Source of the DNA: Ideonella margarita
GTDB lineage: Bacteria; Pseudomonadota; Gammaproteobacteria; Burkholderiales; Burkholderiaceae_C
DNA length: 64,000 bases
Assembly (NCBI RefSeq): GCF_038066635.1
Contig: NZ_JBBUTI010000014.1
Location: forward strand, 1 to 64,000
Reading direction: 5' to 3'
The notes beneath the pieces were generated by a model. The model was given only the letters and a program-made list of their open reading frames with translations. It had not been told where the DNA came from and did no database searches. Positions 54,039-62,835 of the stretch are shown here, one piece after another. Each line of letters opens with the position of its first letter. The first letter of the stretch is position 1. A program made the position numbers and the translations under genes.

Positions 54039-54779
54039 TCAACCGGCAGCACGGCAAATGGCGACGAAGTCAGCGGCCTTCAAGGCGGCGCCACCGATGA
54101 GTCCACCGTCGATGTCTGGCTGACCGAACAGCGTGACGGCGTTGTCAGGCTTGACGCTGCCGCCATAAAGAATCGTCATGCCGTCGGCCTTGGGCGTCGC
54201 GGCCTTCAGCTGCGCGCGCAGCACGGCATGCACGGCCTGGGCTTGCTCCGGCGTGGCCGTCAGGCCCGTGCCGATCGCCCAGACCGGCTCATAGGCCACC
54301 ACCATTTCACCCACGCAGTGCGTGAGCGCATGGATGACCGCCGACAGCTGACGCTTGACCACGGTTTCGGTCTCGCCAGCCTCGCGCTGCGCCAGCGTCT
54401 CGCCCACGCACACGATGGGCGTGATGCCGCGCGCCAGCGCCGCCTTGGCCTTGTCGGCCACCAGCTGATCGCTCTCGCCGTGATAGGCACGGCGCTCCGA
54501 GTGACCAACGATCACATAGCGGCAGCCAAACTCGGCCAGCATCGACACCGACACTTCACCCGTGTAGGCGCCCTGCTCATGGGCCGAGCAATCCTGGGCA
54601 CCCCAGCGGATGTCGCTGCCCGCCAGCGCCACGGCCGACTCGGACAGATAGGGGAATGGCACACACACGGCCACATCTGCGCCAAACGGACGGGCCTCGC
54701 AAATGCCGGACAGCAACTCGGCGTTCGCCTTGTGACTGCCGTGCATCTTCCAGTTGCCCACCACGAGCTTGCGTCGCAT
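54039..54779 (-). CDS. tpiA: Triosephosphate isomerase
   Basis: Glycolytic interconversion of dihydroxyacetone phosphate and glyceraldehyde 3-phosphate, 246 aa. Catalytic Lys11 in GNWKMHG, His in VIVGHSERR and Glu in VAYEPVWAIGTG are all present, and the phosphate loop GGSVKPDN and the IGGAAL end are intact. ATG 54779 has AAGGA 9 bp upstream; an in-frame TTG two codons earlier is too close to that site. Confidence 0.96.
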   Translation of the reverse strand: MRRKLVVGNWKMHGSHKANAELLSGICEARPFGADVAVCVPFPYLSESAVALAGSDIRWGAQDCSAHEQGAYTGEVSVSMLAEFGCRYVIVGHSERRAYHGESDQLVADKAKAALARGITPIVCVGETLAQREAGETETVVKRQLSAVIHALTHCVGEMVVAYEPVWAIGTGLTATPEQAQAVHAVLRAQLKAATPKADGMTILYGGSVKPDNAVTLFGQPDIDGGLIGGAALKAADFVAICRAAG

Positions 54780-54801
54780 GTTCAAAATTCCTTGAATTGA
54801 T

Positions 54802-55791
54802 TCACGACCAGCGCAGGACGATCTTGCCCACGTGCTGGCTGGATTCCATCAGCGCATGGGCCGCTGCTGCTTCGGGCGCATCAAAGACACGCTCGATCAC
54901 CGGCTTGATCTGGCCGCTGGCAATCAGGGGCCAGACACGCTGCACCAATGCCTTGGCAATGGCCGCCTTGAACTCGACCGAGCGCGGACGCAGCGTCGAG
55001 CCGGAAATCGTCAGGCGGCGACGCAAGACCTCGCCGGCATTGAACTCGGCTCGAACACCGCCCTGCACCGCGATGATCACGAGGCGACCATCATCGGCCA
55101 GGCAGCTGATTTCGCGCGCCACGTAATCGCCGGCCACCATGTCGAGCACCACGTCAGCGCCCCGCCCTTCGGTCAGGCGCTTCACCTCAGCGGCAAAGTC
55201 AGCGGTGCGGTAGTTGATCGCATGATCAGCACCGAGCTTGACGCAGGCGGCGCACTTGTCGTCGCTGCCGGCCGTCACGATGACGGTGGCACCAAAGGCC
55301 TTGGCCAGCTGGATCGCGGTGACGCCGATGCCACTGGCACCGCCCTGCACCAGCAGGGTTTCACCAGGCTTCAGCCCGGCACGGTCGAACACGTTCGACC
55401 AGACCGTGAAGAAGGTTTCGGGCAGGCAGGCCGCCTCGATATCCGACAGGCCGTCAGGCACCGGCATGCACTGCGCCAGCGGGGCCACGCACAACTCTGC
55501 GTAACCACCGCCAGCCACCAGCGCACAAACGCGCTGGCCAAGCACAAAACCGGCTGCAGCCAGCGCCTCAGCGTCGCCCGCAATGATGGTGCCAGCCACC
55601 TCCAGCCCCGGCAGCTCGGAAGCGCCGGGAGGAGGTGCATATGCCCCCTTGCGCTGAAGCACATCCGGGCGGTTGACGCCGGAGGCACTGACGCGCAACA
55701 GCACTTCACCGGCGCCGGGAACCGGATCGGGGCACGTGGCCTCGACCAGGACTTCCGGGCCGCCAAAGGCCGTCAGGGTGATGGCACGCAT
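54802..55791 (-). CDS. NAD(P)H-quinone oxidoreductase (zinc-free MDR, PIG3-like)
   Basis: Medium-chain reductase of 329 aa that reduces quinones with NADPH. GVNRPDVLQRKGAYAPPPGASELPGLEVAGTI at the N-terminus and the nucleotide-binding LLVQGGASGIGVTAIQLAKAFGATVIVTAGSDDKC are the TP53I3/PIG3-like signature; no zinc ligands are present. It lies 13 bp after pnp and 22 bp before tpiA, so it is probably read with both. Confidence 0.87.
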   Translation of the reverse strand: MRAITLTAFGGPEVLVEATCPDPVPGAGEVLLRVSASGVNRPDVLQRKGAYAPPPGASELPGLEVAGTIIAGDAEALAAAGFVLGQRVCALVAGGGYAELCVAPLAQCMPVPDGLSDIEAACLPETFFTVWSNVFDRAGLKPGETLLVQGGASGIGVTAIQLAKAFGATVIVTAGSDDKCAACVKLGADHAINYRTADFAAEVKRLTEGRGADVVLDMVAGDYVAREISCLADDGRLVIIAVQGGVRAEFNAGEVLRRRLTISGSTLRPRSVEFKAAIAKALVQRVWPLIASGQIKPVIERVFDAPEAAAAHALMESSQHVGKIVLRWS

Positions 55792-55804
55792 CGCGGGCTA
55801 GGCC

Positions 55805-58093
55805 TTATTGCTGCTGCTGTTGCTGCTGTTGCTCAACGCCCTCACCAGCTTCAGCCGGTGCGTCGTTGCGCTGTTCAGCACGTTCACGACGGGGACGATC
55901 GCCACGGTCGCCACGGCCCCCGCGGTCACCGCCACGGTCACCACGGTCGCCGAACTCACGGCGAGGAGCGCGTTCATAACGCTCTTCTTCCATGCCTTCC
56001 GGACGTTCCTGCAGCGCCTTCATGGACAGCTTGATGCGGCCCTTTTCGTCGGTTTCCAGGACCTTGACCTTGACCACTTGGCCTTCGGTCAGGAAGTCAG
56101 TGACCTTCTCCACGCGCTGGTGGGCGATCTGGCTGATGTGCAGCAGGCCGTCCTTGCCAGGCAGGATGTTGATCAGGGCGCCGAAGTCCAGCACCTTGGT
56201 GACTGCGCCTTCGTAGACCTTGCCGATTTCAGCTTCGGCGGTGATCTCTTCGATGCGCTTCTTGGCGGCTTCAGCCTGACCAGCGTCGGTCGAGGCGATG
56301 GTGATCGTGCCGTCTTCCGCGATGTTGATCTGGGTGCCGGTCTCTTCGGTCAGCGCACGGATGGTGGCGCCGCCCTTGCCGATCACGTCACGGATCTTTT
56401 CCGGATTGATCTTCATGGTGTACAGACGCGGAGCGAACTGCGACACCTCGGTCTTGGCTTCGCCCAGGGCGCCCACCATTTCACCCAGGATGTGCATGCG
56501 GGCTTCCTTGGCCTGCGCCAGTGCCACCTGCATGATTTCCTTGGTGATGCCCTGGATCTTGATGTCCATCTGCAGGGCGGTGATGCCACCGGTCGTGCCG
56601 GCCACCTTGAAGTCCATGTCGCCCAGGTGATCTTCGTCACCCAGGATGTCGGTCAGCACGGCGAAACGGTTGCCGTCCTTGATCAGGCCCATGGCGATGC
56701 CGGCCACGTGGGCCTTCAGGGGCACGCCAGCGTCCATCATCGACAGGCAGCCGCCGCAGACCGAAGCCATCGACGAGGAGCCGTTCGACTCGGTGATTTC
56801 CGAGACCACGCGGATGGTGTACGGGAAATCTTCCTTGCTCGGCAGCACGGCAGCCAGAGCACGCTTGGCCAGACGGCCGTGGCCGATTTCACGACGCTTC
56901 GGACTGCCCACGCGGCCGGTTTCGCCGGTGGCGAACGGAGGCATGTTGTAGTGCAGCATGAAACGCTCGCTGAACTCGCCAGCCAGTGCGTCGATGGTCT
57001 GTGCATCGCGCTCTGTGCCGAGGGTCGAAGCCACCAGCGCCTGGGTTTCACCACGGGTGAACAGCGACGAGCCGTGGGCGCGCGGCAGCACGCCGTTGCG
57101 GATCTCGATGCGGCGCACGGTGCGGGTGTCGCGACCGTCGATGCGGGGCTCACCAGCCAGGATCTGGCCGCGCACGATGCGGGCTTCGATCTCGAACAGC
57201 AGACCTTCAACTTCAACCTTGTCGAACGACAGGCCTTCAGCCGACAGCGCAGCCATCACGTTGGCGGTCACGCCGCGGCAAGCCTGGGTACGGGCTTGCT
57301 TCGAGCGGATCTGGTAGGCAGCGCGCAGCGGCTCTTCGGCCAGGGCGTTGACCTTGGCGATGAAGGCTTCGTCCTTGGCCGGGGCCTGCCAAGACCACAC
57401 CGGCTTGCCGGCGTCGCGCACCAGCTCATGGATGGCGTTGATGGCGATCTTGCCTTGGTCGTGACCGAACACCACGGCGCCGAGCATCAGCTCTTCCGAC
57501 AGCTGGTCAGCTTCGGACTCGACCATCAGCACGGCGGCTTCGGTACCGGCCACAACCAGGTCCATCTTGGAGTCGACCAGCTGGGTCTTGCCCGGGTTCA
57601 GCACGTACTCGCCGTTGATGTAGCCCACGCGAGCTGCACCGATCGGGCCGTTGAACGGAATGCCCGAGATGGACAGCGCTGCGGAGGTGGCGATCATCGC
57701 GGCGATGTCGGCCTGCACTTCCGGGTTCAGGCTCATCACGTGGACGACGACCTGGACTTCGTTGAAGAAGCCTTCCGGGAACAGCGGACGGATCGGGCGG
57801 TCGATCAGGCGGCTGGTCAGGGTTTCGAGTTCGCTCGGACGGCCTTCGCGCTTGAAGAAGCTGCCCGGGATCTTGCCGGCAGCGTACGTCTTCTCGATGT
57901 AGTCGACGGTCAGCGGGAAGAAATCTTGACCCGGCTTCGGGTCGTTCTTGGCAACCACGGTGGCCAGCACCACGGTGTCGTCGATGTTGACCAGCACGGC
58001 GCCGGTCGATTGGCGGGCGATTTCACCCGTTTCCATCGTGACCTGATGCGCGCCCCATTGGAACGACTTGGTAACCTTGTTGAACATGCTCAT
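55805..58093 (-). CDS. pnp: Polyribonucleotide nucleotidyltransferase (PNPase)
   Basis: 3'-5' phosphorolytic exoribonuclease and degradosome component, 762 aa. Two RNase PH cores are clear (FFPLTVDYIEKTYAAGKIPGSFFKREGRPSE, and SSSMASVCGGCLSMMDAGVPLKAHVAGIAMGLI). The KH domain follows with IRDVIGKGGATIRALTEETGTQI, then the S1 domain with FGALINILPGKDGLLHISQIAHQRVEKV. After that comes an extra tail of about 55 residues, made of Gly-Asp-Arg repeats, an Arg-rich patch and eight terminal glutamines. ATG 58093 has GGAG 9 bp upstream. Confidence 0.96.
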   Translation of the reverse strand: MSMFNKVTKSFQWGAHQVTMETGEIARQSTGAVLVNIDDTVVLATVVAKNDPKPGQDFFPLTVDYIEKTYAAGKIPGSFFKREGRPSELETLTSRLIDRPIRPLFPEGFFNEVQVVVHVMSLNPEVQADIAAMIATSAALSISGIPFNGPIGAARVGYINGEYVLNPGKTQLVDSKMDLVVAGTEAAVLMVESEADQLSEELMLGAVVFGHDQGKIAINAIHELVRDAGKPVWSWQAPAKDEAFIAKVNALAEEPLRAAYQIRSKQARTQACRGVTANVMAALSAEGLSFDKVEVEGLLFEIEARIVRGQILAGEPRIDGRDTRTVRRIEIRNGVLPRAHGSSLFTRGETQALVASTLGTERDAQTIDALAGEFSERFMLHYNMPPFATGETGRVGSPKRREIGHGRLAKRALAAVLPSKEDFPYTIRVVSEITESNGSSSMASVCGGCLSMMDAGVPLKAHVAGIAMGLIKDGNRFAVLTDILGDEDHLGDMDFKVAGTTGGITALQMDIKIQGITKEIMQVALAQAKEARMHILGEMVGALGEAKTEVSQFAPRLYTMKINPEKIRDVIGKGGATIRALTEETGTQINIAEDGTITIASTDAGQAEAAKKRIEEITAEAEIGKVYEGAVTKVLDFGALINILPGKDGLLHISQIAHQRVEKVTDFLTEGQVVKVKVLETDEKGRIKLSMKALQERPEGMEEERYERAPRREFGDRGDRGGDRGGRGDRGDRPRRERAEQRNDAPAEAGEGVEQQQQQQQQ

Positions 58094-58245
58094 GGATAGA
58101 GTCTCCGGTTGATTTGATGCACTCGCGGTGGCACCTTGTGACCGGGAGTCAACAGTTTCGGGCGGTATGCCATTCCAGCGATTGGCGTTCAGCCAAGCGG
58201 TGGAATGACACGACAGTACCCCGAATCCCGTGCACTCCAAAGACA

Positions 58246-58286
58246 AAGAGCCTGTACTGGTGGCTTGACGCTCCAGACAGGCTCTT
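58246..58286 (-). terminator. Intrinsic terminator after rpsO
   Basis: AAGAGCCTGT and ACAGGCTCTT form a perfect 10-bp stem. On the minus strand it is followed by TTGTCTTTGG, a broken T-tract. It lies 19 bp after the rpsO stop and before pnp, so pnp probably receives partial read-through plus its own promoter. Confidence 0.75.
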
Positions 58287-58304
58287 CAGATCATGCTTGG
58301 CAGC

Positions 58305-58568
58305 TTACTTGCGCAGGCCCAGCTTCTGGATCAGGGAGGTGTAACGATCAGCGTCCTTGGCCTTCAGGTACGACAGCAGACGCTTGCGAGCGTTGACCAT
58401 CTTCAGCAGACCGCGGCGGCCGTGGTGGTCCTTGGCGTGGGTCTTGAAGTGAGGGGTCAGCGAGTTGATGCGTGCCGTCAGCAGAGCCACCTGGACTTCG
58501 GGCGAGCCCGTGTCAGCGGCGCCGCGTGCGTGGGCCTGGACGATGTCAGCTTTGTTCAGTTCAGCCAT
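58305..58568 (-). CDS. rpsO: 30S ribosomal protein S15
   Basis: Primary 16S rRNA-binding ribosomal protein of 87 aa. DTGSPEVQVALLTARINSLTPHFKTHAKDHHGRRGLLKMVNARKRLLSYLK is the S15 signature. ATG 58568 has AAGGAAAT upstream. It precedes pnp as in most proteobacteria. Confidence 0.96.
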   Translation of the reverse strand: MAELNKADIVQAHARGAADTGSPEVQVALLTARINSLTPHFKTHAKDHHGRRGLLKMVNARKRLLSYLKAKDADRYTSLIQKLGLRK

Positions 58569-58733
58569 GATGGCGATTTCCTTGGGTTCTGGAAGCCGCC
58601 ACACGCGCCCAGCCTGTGCTGACGCGTCGCAACGGTTTCCGGTTTTACTTGCGATCGCGGGTGAAACCGACCCGCGTCGTGCCTGCTGTCGTCTTGCACG
58701 CGCAACTTGCGCGGCTCGACTAAAGCCTGGTGA

Positions 58734-58762
58734 GTATAGCCTGAACTGGAGCGGCCGTCACT
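58734..58762 (-). promoter_or_regulatory. Sigma-70 promoter candidate for rpsO-pnp
   Basis: On the minus strand GTGACG (-35) and TATACT (-10) are separated by 17 bp. The start site near 58727 gives a leader of about 160 nt. The leader holds the perfect hairpin CGCGGGT/ACCCGCG (58656-58676) and GCGCAA-C-TTGCGC (58701-58713), a place where S15 could bind its own mRNA. The rest of the 58569-58987 gap has no gene; a lone TATACT at 58895-58900 could be the -10 of the M43 protease gene but lacks a good -35. Confidence 0.6.
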
Positions 58763-58987
58763 TTGGCTGAACCGCCCGTCCGGCAACTTCAGGAGCTGCC
58801 ACCCGATCCAGCGCGTTTGTTGCTGGCGAGCCGCACGAAGGCGGGGACCCTAATTCAAGGGAAAGCAGGTGGAAAAGCTCTCAAATTCCACTCATATACT
58901 CAAATTTCACCCCCACAAGGTTGCCGTCAACGGCTTGGTCAAACGCCGGGCTGTGCAACTCGACATGTTGAACCGAGGAGAGACTTG

Positions 58988-59869
58988 ATGACGATGAAAC
59001 TGAAATCGCTGGCGCTCGCAATCTGCGCGCTGGCCGCCGCCGGCAACGTGCTGGCCGCCAAAGACGACGTGCTGAGCCACCGCTGCCAGACGGTCAGCCC
59101 CGAGAAGGTCGACCGCACGCGCATCGACGACAACCTCACCACCTTCCTGCGCGCCAAGAAGGCACGTGGTCAGGCGACGCTGCGTGAAACCGGCACGGTC
59201 GAGATCCCGGTGTGGTTCCATGTGATCAACAAGGGCAAGACGCTGGCCAAGGGCAACCTGCCTGACACCCAGATCGCCGACCAGATCGCCGTGCTGAATT
59301 CGGCCTATGCCGCAACGCCCTTCCGCTTCACGCTGGCTGGCGTCGACCGCACCACCAACAAGGCCTGGTTCAAGATGAAGCCGGGCTCGGCTGCGGAAAC
59401 CGAAGCCAAGACCGCACTGCGCAAGGGCGGCCCTGAGACCCTGAACCTGTACAGCGCGGCACCGAATGGCGGCCTTCTCGGCTGGGCCACGTTCCCGTCG
59501 AGCTACAAGAACAAGCCGACCGCCGATGGCGTCGTCGTGCTGTTCTCGAGCGTTCCCGGCGGCACCGCATCGCCTTACAACGAAGGCGACACCGGCACCC
59601 ACGAAGTGGGCCACTGGCTGGGTCTGTACCACACGTTCCAGGGCGGCTGCACCGCCCCTGGCGATGGCGTGGGCGACACCGCCTTCGAAGCTTCGCCGGC
59701 TTTCGGCTGCCCGGTGGGCCGCGACAGCTGCGCCACCCAGGCCGGCCTCGACCCGATCACGAACTTCATGGACTACACCGACGATTCGTGCATGAACGAG
59801 TTCACGGCAGAGCAGATCGCTCGCATGGACCAGATGCACCAGCAGTACCGCTCGCCCGTGCTGCCCTGA
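58988..59869 (+). CDS. Secreted M43-family (pappalysin-like) zinc metalloprotease
   Basis: Extracellular or periplasmic protease of 293 aa. A signal peptide MKLKSLALAICALAAAGNVLA (behind an initial MT) is followed by a pro-like region and the catalytic domain. The extended zinc site HEVGHWLGLYH occupies residues 205-215. The Met-turn is NFMDYTDDSCM, and Cys pairs flank it (GGCTAP, FGCPVGRDSC), as in M43B enzymes. The ATG at 58988 has GAGGAGAG upstream. It stands alone with its own terminator. Targets are unknown. Confidence 0.88.
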   Translation: MTMKLKSLALAICALAAAGNVLAAKDDVLSHRCQTVSPEKVDRTRIDDNLTTFLRAKKARGQATLRETGTVEIPVWFHVINKGKTLAKGNLPDTQIADQIAVLNSAYAATPFRFTLAGVDRTTNKAWFKMKPGSAAETEAKTALRKGGPETLNLYSAAPNGGLLGWATFPSSYKNKPTADGVVVLFSSVPGGTASPYNEGDTGTHEVGHWLGLYHTFQGGCTAPGDGVGDTAFEASPAFGCPVGRDSCATQAGLDPITNFMDYTDDSCMNEFTAEQIARMDQMHQQYRSPVLP

Positions 59870-59890
59870 TCTCTTCGGGTCAGCCATGTG

Positions 59891-59919
59891 AAAGGGCCGC
59901 CCATGGGCGGCCCTTTTTT
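59891..59919. terminator. Strong bidirectional terminator
   Basis: A perfect palindrome 59891-59916 (AAAGGGCCGCCC mirrored around ATGGGC) with six T residues at 59914-59919. It ends the M43 gene and, with its A-tract, probably the convergent binding-protein gene as well. Confidence 0.85.
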
Positions 59920-59938
59920 CATGGTGAAGCGTTTGGAA

Positions 59939-61282
59939 TCAATCCGGGCGCTGCATCTTGCAGCTCTGTGGCAAGGCCACCTCGGCCGCATCAAACCGGC
60001 GCACGCTGCGGAAGCCGTAGCCCGAGCCTTCGGCATCAAAGCGCACGCCGTCGCGCCCTGCCCGGTCCATCACGCTCACATACAGGGGCTGCAGGAACTG
60101 GTGGTCTTCGGCACGCATGCGGCCGCTGTGCACGCCACCCAGCACCTTGCCGTCGAACACCGCCTGCTCCATCGCCCGAGCCACCGCCGTTGCCTCGGTG
60201 CTGCGCGCACGCTCCATCGATGAGGCCAGCACCTCGATGATCGCCTGCATCCGGGCATGGAGGTAGTCCTCCTTCGGATCCGGAAAACGGGTGCGGAAGC
60301 TCTCGACGAAGCGGTCAGACGCGGCACCACCCGCATTCGGATGCCATTCGGCCACCGCCAGCACCGAACCGATGCCCGCATCACCAATCGTGGCCGGCAC
60401 GCCGAGGGCATTGCCGTAGAAGGTGTAGAACTTGACGTTCAGGCCGAGGTCACGAACGGCCTTCACCAGCAGCGTCAGGTCATTGCCCCAGTTGCCGGTT
60501 ATGACCGCCTGGGCACCACTGGCGCGGATCTTGGTGGCGTAGGGCAGGAAGTCTTTCACGCGGCCCATCGGGTGCAGTTCTTCCCCCACCACTTCAATAT
60601 CCGGGCGCTTGGCCTGCAACATCTCGCGGCTGCGCTTGACGACCTGCTGACCAAAGCTGTAATCCTGCCCGATCAGGTAGACCTTCTTCAGGCGACTGTC
60701 GGCCTGCAGCACTTCGGTCAGGGCGTTCAGGCGCATGTCGGCGTGGGCGTCGAAACGGAAATGCCAGAAGCTGCATTTTTCGTTCGTCAGCGCAGGCTCC
60801 ACCGCGGAGTAATTCAGGAACAGCGCGCGCTGGGCGGGCGACCGCTGGTTGTGCTTGTTCAAGGCATCGATCAGCGCGGCGGCGGTTGCGCTGCTGTTGC
60901 CCTGAAGCACATAGGCGATGCCTTGGTCAGTTGCCAGGCGGAGCTGGCCCAGCGCTTCTTCGGTATTGCCCTTGCTGTCCATGCGCACCAGTTGCAGCTG
61001 CCGCGCACCGCCCGGCAACTTCACGCCGCCGCGGGCGTTCACGCGCTCCACCGCCCACAGCAAGTTGCGAAACACCGCCTCACCCGCATTGGCAAACGGC
61101 CCTGAAAGGCCTTCGATCATGGCGAGGCGAATGGGCTCAGGCGCGTTGGCATTGGCTGAAGTGCTGGTTGAAGTGCTGGCAGAAGCACCGGCGGGCGGAG
61201 TCACGGCCATTGCGCACGTGGCATGAAGCGCGGCCACCAAACCAGCAGCCATCGCCCAACGGCGGGTCAGTTGAAACTTCAT
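59939..61282 (-). CDS. LivJ-type ABC substrate-binding protein
   Basis: Periplasmic type-1 binding protein of 447 aa. The signal peptide MKFQLTRRWAMAAGLVAALHATCAMA precedes a low-complexity Ser/Thr/Ala linker (about 30-48). The Peripla_BP_6 fold follows: IRLAMIEGLSGPFANAGEAVFRNLLWAVERVNARGGV, YVLQGNSSATAAALIDALN, KKVYLIGQDYSFGQQVVKRSREML and ITGNWGNDLTLLVKAV. No transporter genes are adjacent. It lies 23 bp after tsaD in the same direction. The substrate is unknown; amino acids, amides or aromatic acids are all possible for this family. Confidence 0.82.
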   Translation of the reverse strand: MKFQLTRRWAMAAGLVAALHATCAMAVTPPAGASASTSTSTSANANAPEPIRLAMIEGLSGPFANAGEAVFRNLLWAVERVNARGGVKLPGGARQLQLVRMDSKGNTEEALGQLRLATDQGIAYVLQGNSSATAAALIDALNKHNQRSPAQRALFLNYSAVEPALTNEKCSFWHFRFDAHADMRLNALTEVLQADSRLKKVYLIGQDYSFGQQVVKRSREMLQAKRPDIEVVGEELHPMGRVKDFLPYATKIRASGAQAVITGNWGNDLTLLVKAVRDLGLNVKFYTFYGNALGVPATIGDAGIGSVLAVAEWHPNAGGAASDRFVESFRTRFPDPKEDYLHARMQAIIEVLASSMERARSTEATAVARAMEQAVFDGKVLGGVHSGRMRAEDHQFLQPLYVSVMDRAGRDGVRFDAEGSGYGFRSVRRFDAAEVALPQSCKMQRPD

Positions 61283-61305
61283 CACAGACACTTTCAGATC
61301 AGATT

Positions 61306-62337
61306 TCAGGCGCTGGCCAAATCCCAGCGCGGCTTCACTTCGAAGGTGTAGTCCAGCGCCGGCGAAGCCAGGCCCGCCTGGATGCGCATCGCGGCCGCCA
61401 TGGCGATCATGGCGCCGTTGTCGGTGCACAGGTGCAGCTCCGGGTAGTGCACGCGACCGTGAAAGCGCGCCACCGCAACGTTGAGCTGCTCGCGAAGCGC
61501 ACGGTTGGCACCCACGCCACCGGCCACCACCAGACGCTTGAGGCCGGTCGCCTTCATGGCGCGCAGCGACTTCTTGAGCACCACCTCCACGATAGCAGCC
61601 TGGGTGCTGGCCGCCAGATCAGCCTTCTGCTGGTCGGTGGGCTCCGGCCCCAGCTTGCGCAGCGCCGTGGCCACGGCCGTCTTCAGACCGGCGAACGAAA
61701 AATCAAGGTTCGGCTGATGCAGCAGCGGCCGCGGCAGATCAAACGCGGTGGGGTCGCCCTGCTCAGCCAGGCGCGCCAGCGCAGGCCCGCCCGGGTAGCC
61801 CAGTCCCAGCAGCTTGGCGGATTTGTCGAAGGCCTCGCCGGCGGCATCGTCGATCGTCTCGCCGAGCAGGGTATAGCTGCCAACGGCATCCACGCGCATC
61901 AGCTGCGTATGCCCACCCGATACAAGCAGTGCCACGAAAGGAAACTCTGGTGGATCGGGCGACAGGAACGGCGACAGCAAGTGCCCTTCGAGGTGATGCA
62001 CACCCAGCGTGGGTTTGCCCAGCGCCGCAGCCAGTGCACACGCCACGCCTGCGCCCACCAGCAAGGCGCCAGCCAGGCCGGGGCCGCGGGTGAAGGCCAC
62101 CACGTCCACGTCTTCAAGCCTGGCACCAGCCGCGTCCAAGGTTTCCCGGGTCAGCGGCAAGGCGCGGCGCACGTGGTCGCGCGAGGCCAGCTCGGGCACC
62201 ACGCCGCCAAAAGCCTGGTGCATGCTGATCTGGCTGTGCAGCGCATGGGCGCGCAACACGGGTAGAGCCCCCTCCCGCGTCTGAACAAGCGCTACGCCGG
62301 TCTCGTCGCACGAGGATTCAAAGCCGAGGATGTTCAT
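61306..62337 (-). CDS. tsaD: tRNA N6-threonylcarbamoyladenosine transferase TsaD
   Basis: Catalytic subunit for the t6A37 modification of ANN-decoding tRNAs, 343 aa. MNILGFESSCDETGVAL, GGVVPELASRDHVRRALPL, the metal-binding HHLEGH, VALLVSGGHTQLM, GEAFDKSAKLLGLGYPGGPAL and CTDNGAMIAMAA are the ASKHA/Kae1 signature. ATG 62337 was chosen from the family start. Confidence 0.96.
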   Translation of the reverse strand: MNILGFESSCDETGVALVQTREGALPVLRAHALHSQISMHQAFGGVVPELASRDHVRRALPLTRETLDAAGARLEDVDVVAFTRGPGLAGALLVGAGVACALAAALGKPTLGVHHLEGHLLSPFLSPDPPEFPFVALLVSGGHTQLMRVDAVGSYTLLGETIDDAAGEAFDKSAKLLGLGYPGGPALARLAEQGDPTAFDLPRPLLHQPNLDFSFAGLKTAVATALRKLGPEPTDQQKADLAASTQAAIVEVVLKKSLRAMKATGLKRLVVAGGVGANRALREQLNVAVARFHGRVHYPELHLCTDNGAMIAMAAAMRIQAGLASPALDYTFEVKPRWDLASA

Positions 62338-62544
62338 TGTCAGAGTGGCCTCGTGATACCGATGGAAACATGGACGGATGCTCCGCTGGCGCGCGCTGTG
62401 GCCGTTTGCGTACACGCACGACAAGATTTTGCCAACCCGGGTTTCAATGCGGGACGCCTCTGGATTCTCGGTGCAGAATGGCCCACAAATGTGCCAAAAA
62501 GCACACCAGCAGTTGATACGAATTCCATAAGGGGCGTTGGGGCC

Positions 62545-62808
62545 ATGAAGGAATACAGGTTGAAGGCATGGCCGGAACTACCGGCCGTGTTCCGCCGCAT
62601 TGTTTACCGACGCCTGCTCAGCGATTTGTCGCAGCGCGCGCTCTGTGAAGCAGAGATGCACCAGCGCAGTGGCTTGAGCAACGCCGATGTGCGTGCCCTG
62701 ATCCACTTTCTCTCCGCCGAAGAACTGCTCGAGGTGACCGAGCGCCCCGAGGTCATCAGCCGGTGGCGTCTGCCCGCCCTGCTGCCCACCTGGCTGCGCC
62801 GGGCCTGA
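62545..62808 (+). CDS. Conserved hypothetical small protein
   Basis: Protein of 87 aa, basic, without signal peptide or membrane segment. MKEYRLKAWPELPAVFRRIVYRRLLSDLSQR followed by SGLSNADVRALIHFLSAEELLEV looks like helices with a possible winged-helix end, but no family is recognised with certainty. ATG 62545 was chosen; a longer frame from 62353 would run through the promoter gap shared with tsaD. That 207-bp gap also contains TGTGC-N6-GCACA (62490-62505). Many betaproteobacteria have rpsU here, and this is not rpsU. Confidence 0.6.
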   Translation: MKEYRLKAWPELPAVFRRIVYRRLLSDLSQRALCEAEMHQRSGLSNADVRALIHFLSAEELLEVTERPEVISRWRLPALLPTWLRRA

Positions 62809-62835
62809 AGCCCGCACGCCCCAGGCGGCGTGTCT

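Noticed and set aside
55880..55970. Short GC-rich repeats that might suggest a CRISPR-like array
   Set aside because: Units are about 9 bp without spacers and encode the Gly-Asp-Arg tail of PNPase in frame.
55808..58099. Open frame covering pnp on the opposite strand
   Set aside because: Pure shadow of pnp; no ribosome site and no family resemblance.
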